A stretch of DNA of 25,387 nt from assembly GCA_019421725.1 (NCBI GenBank), contig JAHZES010000004.1, positions 1 through 25,387 of the forward strand, in the 5' to 3' direction. This DNA comes from Clostridiales bacterium. Its GTDB lineage: Bacteria > Bacillota > Clostridia > Oscillospirales > Acutalibacteraceae. Under the pieces are notes generated by a model. The model saw only the letters and a list, made by a program, of their open reading frames with translations, had not been told where the DNA came from and ran no database searches. This document shows, piece by piece, positions 6,868-15,173 of the stretch (the stretch's first letter is position 1; every line of letters starts with the position of its first letter). Both the position numbers and the translations under genes were made by a program.

Positions 6868-8226
6868 TTATTCTGATCCATTTTTCGCCGGAAATTCTTT
6901 CCGAAAGGCCGCAAAGAAAAAACCGTCCGTATGATGTATGTGAGGCATCAGCGTAATCTGGTATTCCGGTTCATTTACTGCCCGGCCGACCCTCGGCGGC
7001 AAGAACAGCGCCATCGGAGAAAAATCCGGATGCTCATTCAAAAAACGCAATACGACCGCATCGTTCTCCGCCGGATTCAGCGTACAGGTCGAATAAAACA
7101 GAACGCCTCCCGGGCGAACCATTCGCGACGACTGCACCAAAATACAATACTGCACCGAAGGCAGATTGTCAAGTGTTTCCGGTGATTTCAGCCGGATTTC
7201 CGGCTTTCTGCGCAGAATGCCCAAACCGGAGCATGGAACATCGCACAAAACACGATCATATATCGGTGCTGCATCACCGGTTTCGGCGTTTCTTTCTGCC
7301 GCACGGATGTTCCGGAGTCCCAAACGCTTCGCTCCCTGCTGAATCAACTGCACCCGTGCCGGGTAAAGATCGAACGCATCCACACTCCCTGTGCCAAGCA
7401 TCTGTTCGGCAACGGTAAATGTTTTGCCGCCGGGCGCCGAACACACGTCAGCAATCCTCTCTCCGGGTTTTGCTCCGAATGCATAACAAAGCAGCTGAGA
7501 AGCTGCATCCTGCACATGAAACCACCCATTCCGGAATGCATTCAGTCTCTCAATTGAACCGGTCGATGTCAAATCCATCGCATTTGAAACAACCGGATTG
7601 TCAACTGCCGAAACGTGTTCCTCGGACAACGCTTCCGCCAAGGCACGTATGGTACATTTCTGCGTGTTTACACGCACGGTAAGCGGCGGGCGCCCAAAAG
7701 AAGCTTTTAAAAGCCCCTCACAGCACTCCCTGCCGTAAGCATGCGCCCACAGCCTAACCAGCCACTGCGGCGCTGAGTAGCGCGTTCCAAGATATGTTTT
7801 CCAGTTTTTTGTGGGAGGAAATTCTATCTGTCGACCGTTTGTGTCGATTGCATGCAGAACAGCGTTCGTAAAGCCCGCTGCTCCGGCCTTGCCAAAACTC
7901 TTCACACAGTTTACCGTTTCGTTAATCGCAGCAGAAGACGGAACCCTATCCAGATAAATCAATTGATAAGCTCCCAAACGCAATGCATTACGCACCAGCG
8001 GCTCCATTGTGTGCAACCGCCGGTTTGAAAAATGTGCAATGATATAATCCAATGTGATCTGACGTTCCAAAACGCCATAAACCAAGGAGCTGGCAAAGGC
8101 CTTGTCCTTCGCAGCCAAATTCAATTCCTTCAACGTGCTGTTTAACAGCAAATTGGAATATCCCTGCTGCTCATTTACCCGAAGCAAAATTTTCAGCGCA
8201 GCATACCGCGCATTCGGCTGGCTCAT
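6868..8226 (-). CDS. rsmB: 16S rRNA (cytosine-967 C5) methyltransferase
   Basis: Methylates C967 of 16S rRNA with SAM. The N-terminal NusB-like RNA-binding domain covers about 1-135 and the Rossmann methyltransferase domain about 150-445. Motifs are SAPGGKT (263-269, SAM binding), PCSG (331-334, with the release cysteine 332) and YSTCTL with the catalytic Cys381. Length 452 is typical. The ATG at 8226 overlaps the stop of the upstream protease gene as ATGA, indicating translational coupling. It is followed by rlmN, the conserved rsmB-rlmN order. Confidence 0.95.
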   Translation of the reverse strand: MSQPNARYAALKILLRVNEQQGYSNLLLNSTLKELNLAAKDKAFASSLVYGVLERQITLDYIIAHFSNRRLHTMEPLVRNALRLGAYQLIYLDRVPSSAAINETVNCVKSFGKAGAAGFTNAVLHAIDTNGRQIEFPPTKNWKTYLGTRYSAPQWLVRLWAHAYGRECCEGLLKASFGRPPLTVRVNTQKCTIRALAEALSEEHVSAVDNPVVSNAMDLTSTGSIERLNAFRNGWFHVQDAASQLLCYAFGAKPGERIADVCSAPGGKTFTVAEQMLGTGSVDAFDLYPARVQLIQQGAKRLGLRNIRAAERNAETGDAAPIYDRVLCDVPCSGLGILRRKPEIRLKSPETLDNLPSVQYCILVQSSRMVRPGGVLFYSTCTLNPAENDAVVLRFLNEHPDFSPMALFLPPRVGRAVNEPEYQITLMPHIHHTDGFFFAAFRKEFPAKNGSE

Positions 8227-8927
8227 CGGTCATTATTCCTCCGGCCGAAAATCATCAGCAGACGCAGCAGACTGAGAACAGCCGTAAACGCCGAAGCGAG
8301 ATACGTCATTGCCGCTGCACGCAGAACACGCTTTGCCCCTTCAAGCTCGTTCTGAGAAAGCATTCCGGATTCCTCAATTGCAGCCAAGGCGCGTGAGCTG
8401 GCATTGAATTCTACAGGCAAAGTGACAAGCTCAAAGAAAACAGCCGTTGAATACAGAATAATACCTGCGGTCACAATAAAATCAAACTGCACCGGCAGCA
8501 GCATTCCTAAAATAATCATTGGCATGGCAAGCTGTGAACCGATGCGCGCCACCGGAATAATCGCAGCTCTTAATTTCATGGGAGCATACCCCACCGCATG
8601 CTGTACGGCATGCCCTGCCTCATGCGCCGCCACACCCACGGCAGCTACGCTGGCAACATCATAAACAGAGTCTGAGAGACGGATTACACTGCTTCTGGGG
8701 TCAAAATGATCGGTAAGATTTCCTCTGACATGCTCCAGACAGACATTTGTAATTCCATTATTTCTCAATACTGTTGCAGCAGCATTAGCTCCGGTCAATC
8801 CCTGCGCATTTCTTACGTTAGAATACCTGGAGAAAGTCGATTTTACACTGGCCTGTGCCCAAAAAGTCAGAATCAACGCAGGCAGCATGAAAATAAAATA
8901 ATTCCAATTATAATAATAGAATCCCAT
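8223..8927 (-). CDS. YugP-type membrane zinc metallopeptidase
   Basis: Resembles the neutral zinc metallopeptidase 2 family (YugP). It has an N-terminal membrane segment (about 8-24), the zinc motif HEAGH at 102-106 (H102, E103, H106) within AAHEAGHAVQH, and two further hydrophobic spans (about 128-165) plus a short one near 212-228, so the active site should lie in or near the cytoplasmic membrane. Length 234 suits the family, whose substrate is not known to me. The start ATG 8927 is preceded by GAGGTGATC. It sits between fmt and rsmB, where B. subtilis has no gene, and its stop overlaps the rsmB start, so it is firmly embedded in the operon. Confidence 0.88.
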   Translation of the reverse strand: MGFYYYNWNYFIFMLPALILTFWAQASVKSTFSRYSNVRNAQGLTGANAAATVLRNNGITNVCLEHVRGNLTDHFDPRSSVIRLSDSVYDVASVAAVGVAAHEAGHAVQHAVGYAPMKLRAAIIPVARIGSQLAMPMIILGMLLPVQFDFIVTAGIILYSTAVFFELVTLPVEFNASSRALAAIEESGMLSQNELEGAKRVLRAAAMTYLASAFTAVLSLLRLLMIFGRRNNDR

Positions 8928-8957
8928 AACTGATCACCTCTTGAGAATTGGCAGTTA

Positions 8958-9881
8958 TTATCCCAGCAGCGTGCCAACTTCCATGCGGTGTCCCCGCAGG
9001 AAATCGGAAACATGCATTTTTTTCCCGCCTTCATACTGAAGCTCCGTCAGTTCCAAGGCTGTTTGCCCTCCGCAGGCAATGACCAGAGGCAACTCTGAGA
9101 TGATCTCTCCCGGTTTTCCTGCATGATCCGCTGCCAGACGCGAGTCATGAATTTTTAACCGCTTGCCTGCAAATACCGTTTCCGCGCCCGGCCACGGGGT
9201 CAGCCCACGAATCTGGTTATGGATTTGCCATGCCGACTTTGTCCAGTCGATCGGCGAAAGTTCCCGGGTCAACATCGGTGCATAGCAGGATTGCGAATCA
9301 TCCTGTTTGCTTCGTGTCAGCTTTCCCTCTTGCAGCAGCGAAACCGTTTCTGAACAGAGGTCTGCACCCATCAGGGACAGCCTGTCATGCAGCTGCTTTG
9401 CCGTTTCGTTTTCCCCGATCGGAGTTTCCGCTTTTTGAAGAATATCGCCGGTGTCCAATCCAATATCCATAAACATTGTTGTCACACCGGTAACGGTTTC
9501 TCCGTTGATGACAGACCACTGTATCGGTGCTGCGCCGCGATACTTCGGGAGAAGCGACGCATGAACATTGATGCATCCGTATTGTGGAAGTTCCAATACC
9601 GCCTGGGGAAGAATTCTTCCGTATGCGACCACAACGATCAGCTCCGGGGCAAGTTTCTTTAATTGCTCAAGGGCTTCCGGTGTTTTCATGCTTTGCGGCT
9701 GAAAGACCGGAATTGCATGCTCCATTGCAGCCACCTTTACAGGCGTCGGCTGCAGCGCATTGCTTCGGCCGCGCGCTTTATCCGGCTGCGTAAATACGCC
9801 GCAGATTTGGTGGCCGTCATGCAGAAGACGAAGCAAAGTAGGCACTGCAAAATCCGGCGTTCCCATAAATACAGTCTTCAT
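8958..9881 (-). CDS. fmt: Methionyl-tRNA formyltransferase
   Basis: Formylates the amino group of initiator Met-tRNA using 10-formyl-THF. The formyl transferase fold covers about 1-190 and the C-terminal OB-like domain 205-305. Catalytic N105, H107 (in NVHASLLPKYRGAAP) and D143 (GLDTGD) are all present. Length 307 is standard. The gene follows def with a 48-base gap. The start ATG 9881 has only a weak upstream purine stretch (GAAAGTGATG), so reinitiation after def may help. With def it forms the start-Met formylation/deformylation pair. Confidence 0.97.
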   Translation of the reverse strand: MKTVFMGTPDFAVPTLLRLLHDGHQICGVFTQPDKARGRSNALQPTPVKVAAMEHAIPVFQPQSMKTPEALEQLKKLAPELIVVVAYGRILPQAVLELPQYGCINVHASLLPKYRGAAPIQWSVINGETVTGVTTMFMDIGLDTGDILQKAETPIGENETAKQLHDRLSLMGADLCSETVSLLQEGKLTRSKQDDSQSCYAPMLTRELSPIDWTKSAWQIHNQIRGLTPWPGAETVFAGKRLKIHDSRLAADHAGKPGEIISELPLVIACGGQTALELTELQYEGGKKMHVSDFLRGHRMEVGTLLG

Positions 9882-9929
9882 TGCATATCATCACTTTCTC
9901 TGATTTTAACAAGGCGCGGATTTCATCGG

Positions 9930-10394
9930 TTATTCTTCCGAATCCGGCTCTACATATTCCACAACATGGCTGCGAAACAGAATTCCATCAAGGTGATCAA
10001 GCTCATGACAAAATGCACGGGCAAGCAAATCCTGACCGGTGTATTCATGATAAATTCCCAGACGGTCCTGTGCGCGCACTTTGACCCATAACGGCCGCTT
10101 GGTAATCCCCCAGATCCCCGGACAGGAAAGGCACCCTTCCATCTCCTGCTGTGTGCCGTGTTTTTCAATAATCTGCGGGTTTACCAGTTCAATTGGCCCC
10201 TCTCCAGCATCAATCACGACAACGCGGCGCAGGATCCCGACTTGCGGTGCAGCTAATCCAACACCGTTCGCTTCGTACATCGTCTCCAGCATATCGTCAA
10301 TCAACTCGGCCAACTTTCGGTCAAATTTTTCGACTGTACGGCATTTTTTCAGGAGAATGTCGTCCCCTTCTTTTACGATATTGCGAATTGCCAT
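9930..10394 (-). CDS. def: Peptide deformylase
   Basis: Removes the N-formyl group from nascent proteins at the ribosome exit. All three family motifs are present: GVGLAAPQVG (44-53), EGCLS (86-90, metal ligand C88) and HELDH (130-134, metal ligands H130 and H134, catalytic E131). At 154 residues it is of the short type-1-like class. The start ATG 10394 is preceded by GAGG and GGAAGGA. It lies 26 bases downstream of priA and upstream of fmt. Confidence 0.97.
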   Translation of the reverse strand: MAIRNIVKEGDDILLKKCRTVEKFDRKLAELIDDMLETMYEANGVGLAAPQVGILRRVVVIDAGEGPIELVNPQIIEKHGTQQEMEGCLSCPGIWGITKRPLWVKVRAQDRLGIYHEYTGQDLLARAFCHELDHLDGILFRSHVVEYVEPDSEE

Positions 10395-10420
10395 AGTACC
10401 TCAGTTCCTTCCGTAAACCA

Positions 10421-12868
10421 TTATAGTATATTGTCTGGATTCATATCAACATATGCCGTAACTCCGTTAAATTTCTTACTTTGCCCGTGCAGAACCAGCA
10501 GCCGCGCCAGCATCTGACGAAAGCGGGCGCTCCCACGGCATTTAATCAGAAGCTTATAGCGAAATTTCTGATTAACACGAAGAATGGCAGCCGGCGAAGG
10601 GCCGATCACCCTCAACGGAAGTTCGGGATACTCCGCTGCCGCAAGGGTTTTAAATGCACTTAAAAAGGAATCCGCAGCTTCTTTGACCGGCGACTCTGCA
10701 GTGCCGACAAAACCCACGACACAAAGGTCTGCAAACGGAGGATAAAGCATTGCCCGCCTTACTTCAATTTCGCCACGGTAAAATGCGTCGTAATCCTGCT
10801 GTGCCGCCATACGAATTACCGGGCTTTGCGGTGTCATGGTCTGAATCAGCGCTTTTCCGCCGACAGCGCCGCGCCCGGCACGCCCAACCACCTGTGTCAG
10901 CAATGAAAACGCCCGTTCATAACTGCGAAAATCATCTCCGTACAGCTCCTGATCGGCAGAAAGAACACCTACAAGTGTTACATTGGGAAAGTCCAGTCCT
11001 TTTGCAACCATCTGCGTACCAATCAGAATATCATACTTTCCGGCCGAAAACTGCTTCAGCTTTTCCTCGTGCGAAAAACGTGCCATAGTGGTATCCGCAT
11101 CCATCCGGAGCACACGTGCCTGCGGGAAAAGCTCTCCCAACTCCTCTTCCGCGCGCTGAGTGCCAACACCACCGTACCGTATTGCCGGTTCGCCGCAATA
11201 GGGGCATTTTTCCGGCAGCGGGACCGAATGGCCGCAGTAATGGCACATCAGCCGATGATTTGCCGTATGGTAGGTCATTGAAATACTGCAATTAGGGCAG
11301 GTAAGTACTTTCTGACAGGCGCTGCAAGAAACAAATGTATGATAACCACGCCGGTTCAGCAGCAGGATCGACTGGTGCTTCTCCTTCAAATTACGGGTCA
11401 ATTCTTCAACCAACCGCGTACTGAAGGTTCCGAACCTTCCCGCGTTTTCTGCCATGTCGACGATTTCGACCTGCGGGAGCCGTGCATTTCCATACCGATT
11501 TTTCAACACATTACAGCCGTAACGGCCATTCTGCGCATAATAGAAACTTTCCACCGACGGTGTTGCCGAAGCGAGAAGCAACAGTGCGTGATGATATTGG
11601 CACCGAAAACGTGCAATCTCTTTTGCATGAAAACGTGGCGATGATTCGGATTTGTAAGTCTGTTCCTGCTCCTCGTCCATCACGATCAGTCCTATGGACC
11701 GAAACGGCGCGAAAACAGCGGAACGCGTTCCAATCGCAATTTTCGCCTCACCGCGGAAAACACGCATCCATTCATCTTTACGTTCTCCCAGAGAAAGCGC
11801 ACTGTGAAACACCGCGATCTGTGACCCGAAGCACCGGCGAAACAAACCGATCAACTGCGGTGTCAAAGAAATTTCCGGAACCATCAGAATCACGTTGTCG
11901 CCACGGCGAACCGTCTCATTGATCAGACGAAGAAATACCGAAGTTTTACCGCTTCCTGTAACACCGTAAAGCAACGAAATCCCGCCGCCGGTTCTCTGTT
12001 TTTGCAAAAGTGCAGCAAAGGCTTTTTCCTGCTCCTGTGTCAGTTCAACCGCGGAAGGGTCGCTGCGAACTTCCGGCTCGGATGAATACCGGCTCCGGCT
12101 GACAGCCGCCTCGTAGAATTCAACAATTCCCTTTTTTTCTAATGTTCGCAGTACGGAGGATGTTACTCCGCAAAAGTAACAAATTTCTTTATAAGCAGCG
12201 GAACCGACTTCCTGCAGCAATCCTACAACAGCCTTCTGTCTGGCGGTCATCTTTTCCGGAAAAGGCCGTTCGGTTAAGCGGACCATACGCATTGAAGCAT
12301 CGCCGATCTGCTGCACCGCCGTTTGCGAACGTATTAAAACCCCTTTTTGGGACAACCGAAGGAGCGTTTTTCTGCAGGATTCCGTCGGCATCCCAAGACG
12401 GGCTGCAATTTTATCCTCCGGCAGAAGCCCCGCATTCTTTTTCAAAAAAATTACGATCTGCCGCTCTTCTGCCGACAAAGCTTCCAATTCTTTTTCAGGA
12501 AAATCCGCCGCTGCATAACAGTCCTTCATTTTTAAATTGATTCCAGCAGGAAGCATTAACCGCGCGGCTTCAAAAATTGTACAAAATGTTGTTTCTTTCA
12601 TCCACAACGCCAATCGAAGCATTTCCGGGCTCAGAAACGGCTGTTCATCAGGCAGGTCGCTCACCGGCTTTAATGATTCTCCCGTTCCTTCCGAGCAGGA
12701 AAGAACAATCCCCTGTCGCTGGCGATCTCCACGGCCAAAGGGTACCAACACCCGGCAGCCCGGGCAGACACGCTTTTTTAAATTTTCCGGAACGACATAA
12801 TCAAACGGCTTATCAAAGTGATAGGCCGTTTGATCTACCGCTACCTGCACAATGGGAACCATCTTCAT
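10421..12868 (-). CDS. priA: Primosomal protein N' (PriA helicase)
   Basis: A superfamily-2 helicase that reloads the replisome at collapsed forks. The 3'-DNA-binding and winged-helix regions cover about 1-265 and the helicase core about 275-745. Walker A is GVTGSGKT (302-309). Walker B reads DEEQ (398-401) where DEEH is usual. LASATPS (432-438), GVGTQ (567-571) and VVGRAGRG are present. The zinc-binding insertion has eight cysteines (515, 518, 524, 527, 542, 545, 555, 558), giving two sites. 815 residues is normal for Gram-positive PriA. ATG 12868 is preceded by GGAAGG. coaBC, which sits between rpoZ and priA in B. subtilis, is missing here. Confidence 0.96.
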   Translation of the reverse strand: MKMVPIVQVAVDQTAYHFDKPFDYVVPENLKKRVCPGCRVLVPFGRGDRQRQGIVLSCSEGTGESLKPVSDLPDEQPFLSPEMLRLALWMKETTFCTIFEAARLMLPAGINLKMKDCYAAADFPEKELEALSAEERQIVIFLKKNAGLLPEDKIAARLGMPTESCRKTLLRLSQKGVLIRSQTAVQQIGDASMRMVRLTERPFPEKMTARQKAVVGLLQEVGSAAYKEICYFCGVTSSVLRTLEKKGIVEFYEAAVSRSRYSSEPEVRSDPSAVELTQEQEKAFAALLQKQRTGGGISLLYGVTGSGKTSVFLRLINETVRRGDNVILMVPEISLTPQLIGLFRRCFGSQIAVFHSALSLGERKDEWMRVFRGEAKIAIGTRSAVFAPFRSIGLIVMDEEQEQTYKSESSPRFHAKEIARFRCQYHHALLLLASATPSVESFYYAQNGRYGCNVLKNRYGNARLPQVEIVDMAENAGRFGTFSTRLVEELTRNLKEKHQSILLLNRRGYHTFVSCSACQKVLTCPNCSISMTYHTANHRLMCHYCGHSVPLPEKCPYCGEPAIRYGGVGTQRAEEELGELFPQARVLRMDADTTMARFSHEEKLKQFSAGKYDILIGTQMVAKGLDFPNVTLVGVLSADQELYGDDFRSYERAFSLLTQVVGRAGRGAVGGKALIQTMTPQSPVIRMAAQQDYDAFYRGEIEVRRAMLYPPFADLCVVGFVGTAESPVKEAADSFLSAFKTLAAAEYPELPLRVIGPSPAAILRVNQKFRYKLLIKCRGSARFRQMLARLLVLHGQSKKFNGVTAYVDMNPDNIL

Positions 12869-12892
12869 CTGTGCCTTCCATTTGCTTTGGTG

Positions 12893-13186
12893 TTAATATT
12901 CATCTGAAGAATCGTCTTCAGACGACTCTTCTAAAGCGCAGCCATGTTCACTCGCTTTTTCCGGAGAGTCCTCTTCGTCCCCATCATCAGACTCCGGCGG
13001 CTCGACGATCGCATACTCTTTGTCCAAAAACTCATCTCCCGCAAGACCGACCGGTTTTTCGACGAGAAGATCTCCATTCTGTTCTGCCTCTTCTACAATC
13101 TGGCGGGCACGCTTTGCAATGCCGATCACGAGAGCATAACGGCTCGGCACATTTTCAATTGCACTGTCAACAATCGGTTTTAACAT
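12893..13186 (-). CDS. rpoZ: RNA polymerase omega subunit with an acidic tail
   Basis: Promotes assembly and stability of RNA polymerase through the beta' subunit. The first 60 residues carry the omega pattern: MLKPIVDSAIENVPSRYALV followed by IGIAKRARQI. Residues about 63-97 form a tail made almost entirely of Asp, Glu and Ser, longer than usual for the family. ATG 13186 is chosen because family members begin MLxP; the frame continues upstream to a TTG at 13213 that overlaps the gmk stop, but the extra residues are not omega-like. AAGGGA lies 12 bases upstream, slightly long. The gene lies 23 bases after gmk. Confidence 0.92.
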   Translation of the reverse strand: MLKPIVDSAIENVPSRYALVIGIAKRARQIVEEAEQNGDLLVEKPVGLAGDEFLDKEYAIVEPPESDDGDEEDSPEKASEHGCALEESSEDDSSDEY

Positions 13187-13209
13187 AATCTGAATCAGTC
13201 CCTTTCCAA

Positions 13210-13800
13210 TCAAATCATAACTTCATTGCGTGCGGCACGGCAATGCTCGGCGCGCAGGATGGCTTTCATATCATCAACAGCCGTTTTCAGTTCTCCGTTT
13301 ACCACTACATAATCATACTGTGCGGCAAAGGCCAGCTCCTCTTTTGCCTTGGCCAGCCGTTTTAAAATAGTTTCTTCATCCTCGGTCTTTCGCCTGCGCA
13401 GACGGTTTTCCAAAACCTCCATAGAGGGCGGCAGAATAAAAACCGTGACACACTCAGGGAATTTCTGCTTGATTTGCAGCGCGCCCTGCACTTCAATTTC
13501 CAGAATGACATCTTTTCCGTTCTTCATAGCGTCTTCAACCGGTCTGCGCGGTGTACCGTAATAATTACCGCAGTAACAGGCATGCTCAAGCATGCCTCCG
13601 TCAGCAATTATCTGTTCAAACTGCTTTTTGCTCAAAAAGAGATAATTGACACCATTCTGTTCCCCTTCGCGGGGAGCTCGAGTTGTAGCAGAAACCGAAA
13701 GCATCACTGAAGATTCCTGTTCCAAAACGTCATGTAAAATCGTCCCCTTGCCAGAGCCGGACGGCCCGGAAAACACGATCAGCAAACCTTTATTCTTCAT
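13210..13800 (-). CDS. gmk: Guanylate kinase
   Basis: Phosphorylates GMP to GDP with ATP. The P-loop is GPSGSGKGT (12-20), followed by the GMP-binding TTRAPREGE segment (about 42-50) and the EVQGA segment. ATG 13800 (MKNKGLLIVF) gives 196 residues, close to the family norm of about 200. An upstream in-frame ATG at 13842 would add 14 residues lying wholly within remA and is unlikely. AGGAG precedes the chosen start by about 10 bases. The start overlaps the end of remA by 11 bases, a coupling seen widely in Firmicutes. Confidence 0.97.
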   Translation of the reverse strand: MKNKGLLIVFSGPSGSGKGTILHDVLEQESSVMLSVSATTRAPREGEQNGVNYLFLSKKQFEQIIADGGMLEHACYCGNYYGTPRRPVEDAMKNGKDVILEIEVQGALQIKQKFPECVTVFILPPSMEVLENRLRRRKTEDEETILKRLAKAKEELAFAAQYDYVVVNGELKTAVDDMKAILRAEHCRAARNEVMI

Positions 13801-14068
13801 CCTCACCGTACTCCTCGTCAACATCATCCTCGTCTCGGTCATTCAGTCTGTTTGCCACGGTTTCAGGTTGCACTGCAGAAAGAATCACATGGTCGCTGTC
13901 AGTCACGATCACTGCGCGGGTCCTTCGGCCATATGTTGCATCAATTAATGAACCGCGTTCCTTAGCATCCTGTACAATCCGCTTTATTGGAGCCGATTCT
14001 GGACTGACGATGGCAACAAGACGATTAGCCGAAACCATATTGCCGAACCCAATATTAATCAGTTTCAT
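13790..14068 (-). CDS. remA: RemA-family DNA-binding regulator (DUF370)
   Basis: Small DNA-binding protein; the B. subtilis homologue activates biofilm matrix genes and osmoprotection genes. The N-terminal MKLINIGFGNMVSANRLVAI stretch and the ATYGRRTRAVIV and HVILSAVQPETVANR segments match the family as I recall it. The protein has 92 residues and a very acidic tail from about 76 onward (DRDEDDVDEEYGEDEE), which probably lies outside the folded ring. The ribosome binding site is GGAGGG at good spacing. It is the second gene of the operon, as in B. subtilis. Confidence 0.93.
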   Translation of the reverse strand: MKLINIGFGNMVSANRLVAIVSPESAPIKRIVQDAKERGSLIDATYGRRTRAVIVTDSDHVILSAVQPETVANRLNDRDEDDVDEEYGEDEE

Positions 14069-14083
14069 CGCTTTGCCCTCCGT

Positions 14084-14962
14084 TTATTCAAGGTTCTGAA
14101 TCTGCTCACGGATTTTCTCAATTTCTGCTTTCATTTCAATTACCATATGTGCAATCGAAGCATCCTGGGCCTTTGAACCGATCGTATTTGCTTCCCTGTT
14201 TAATTCCTGTACGACAAAATCGAGCTTGCGGCCAATCCCTGTGCCGGATTCCAGCATTTGAGTCATTTCGGCGAAATGGCTGCGCAAACGAACCGTTTCC
14301 TCAGCAACAGCAATTCTGTCCGCAAAAATAGCCGCTTCTGTAAGGATCCGCTGCTCGTCCAACGGCGCTTCCCCGATCAGTTCATGAATATGCGTCACCA
14401 GACGCTCCTTATACTCAACAACAGTTTTTGGGGAACGTTTTTCGATTTCCTCCACATTTCCAAGCAAAACTTTCATACGGGATTCCACATCCGCACGCAG
14501 TCTGGCGCCTTCAGCCTCACGCATTGCTATAAAGTGATCCACAGCCTCGCGCAAAACCGGACGGACCGCAGCCCAAACCGCATCTTCATTTTCCGGCGCC
14601 CGGTGAATTGTCAGCACATCCGGATAGCGGGCAATTACCGATGCCGATAAATCATCCTTTAAACCGTACTGCTCTGCAATTTTTCGCAAAGCCTGAACAT
14701 ACCCCGATGCCAGCGATTCGTTTACCGTTACGTCTGCGCTGGAGGAGTCCACCGTCTGGATCTCTACAAAAACATCGATTTTTCCTCTGCACACTCTGCC
14801 CTGCAGGTAAGACTTGATGTTATCCTCCAAAAATCCATAGCCCCGTGTGATCCGCGAGGAAAACTCATAGTAGCGGTGATTGACCGACTTGATCTCAATG
14901 GTAACATCCATACCCTGAACCGTTTGCTGCGCACGCCCGTAACCGGTCATACTTTTTATCAT
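14084..14962 (-). CDS. yicC: YicC/YloC family endoribonuclease
   Basis: The first gene of the long housekeeping operon. YicC in E. coli is an endoribonuclease acting on small RNAs; the role in Firmicutes is less certain. The N-terminal signature SMTGYGRA and the C-terminal DUF1732 ending (HMVIEMKAEIEKIREQIQNL) are both present. The length of about 292 residues is normal. I use ATG 14962 (MIKSMTGYG); TTG at 14971 in the same frame would add three residues, and neither has a strong ribosome binding site. The -10 of a strong promoter lies about 40 bases upstream. Confidence 0.94.
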   Translation of the reverse strand: MIKSMTGYGRAQQTVQGMDVTIEIKSVNHRYYEFSSRITRGYGFLEDNIKSYLQGRVCRGKIDVFVEIQTVDSSSADVTVNESLASGYVQALRKIAEQYGLKDDLSASVIARYPDVLTIHRAPENEDAVWAAVRPVLREAVDHFIAMREAEGARLRADVESRMKVLLGNVEEIEKRSPKTVVEYKERLVTHIHELIGEAPLDEQRILTEAAIFADRIAVAEETVRLRSHFAEMTQMLESGTGIGRKLDFVVQELNREANTIGSKAQDASIAHMVIEMKAEIEKIREQIQNLE

Positions 14963-15002
14963 TTTCTTCAACCCGATTCTGTTAAGATAATTTTCTTTTT
15001 TT

Positions 15003-15032
15003 ATTGTACCAGTTTTCGTGGAAACATGTCAA
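15003..15032 (-). promoter_or_regulatory. Sigma-A-type promoter for the yicC-to-thiN operon
   Basis: On the minus strand a perfect TTGACA (rev-comp of 15027-15032) and TACAAT (rev-comp of 15003-15008) are separated by 18 bp. The -10 lies about 40 bases upstream of yicC. It is the best promoter match in the window and the only clear one before the 14-gene series. An AT-rich stretch lies upstream (15033-15080) and could act as an UP element. Confidence 0.85.
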
Positions 15033-15116
15033 CCAAAAAAACAAATATTTGTTCTGTTTGCACATATATTTCTTTATTTTATTAGGCAATATAAGTAATT
15101 GAGCACCTGCCAATGC

Positions 15117-15150
15117 AAAAAACAAAGCCCCCCATAAACGGAAGGCTTTG
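15117..15150 (-). terminator. Intrinsic terminator of the carboxyltransferase operon
   Basis: On the minus strand CAAAGCC (15144-15150) pairs with GGCTTTG (15123-15129) across a 14-base loop and is followed by TTTTTT (15117-15122). It begins 24 bases after the stop of the 5S/OadA-like gene and separates that operon from the yicC promoter. Confidence 0.85.
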
Positions 15151-15173
15151 CGTACATTATGAAGCGGACTCAA

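Noticed and set aside
13187..13213. TTG start for rpoZ at 13213
   Set aside because: The added residues are not omega-like and overlap the gmk stop. ATG 13186 gives the conserved MLxP beginning.
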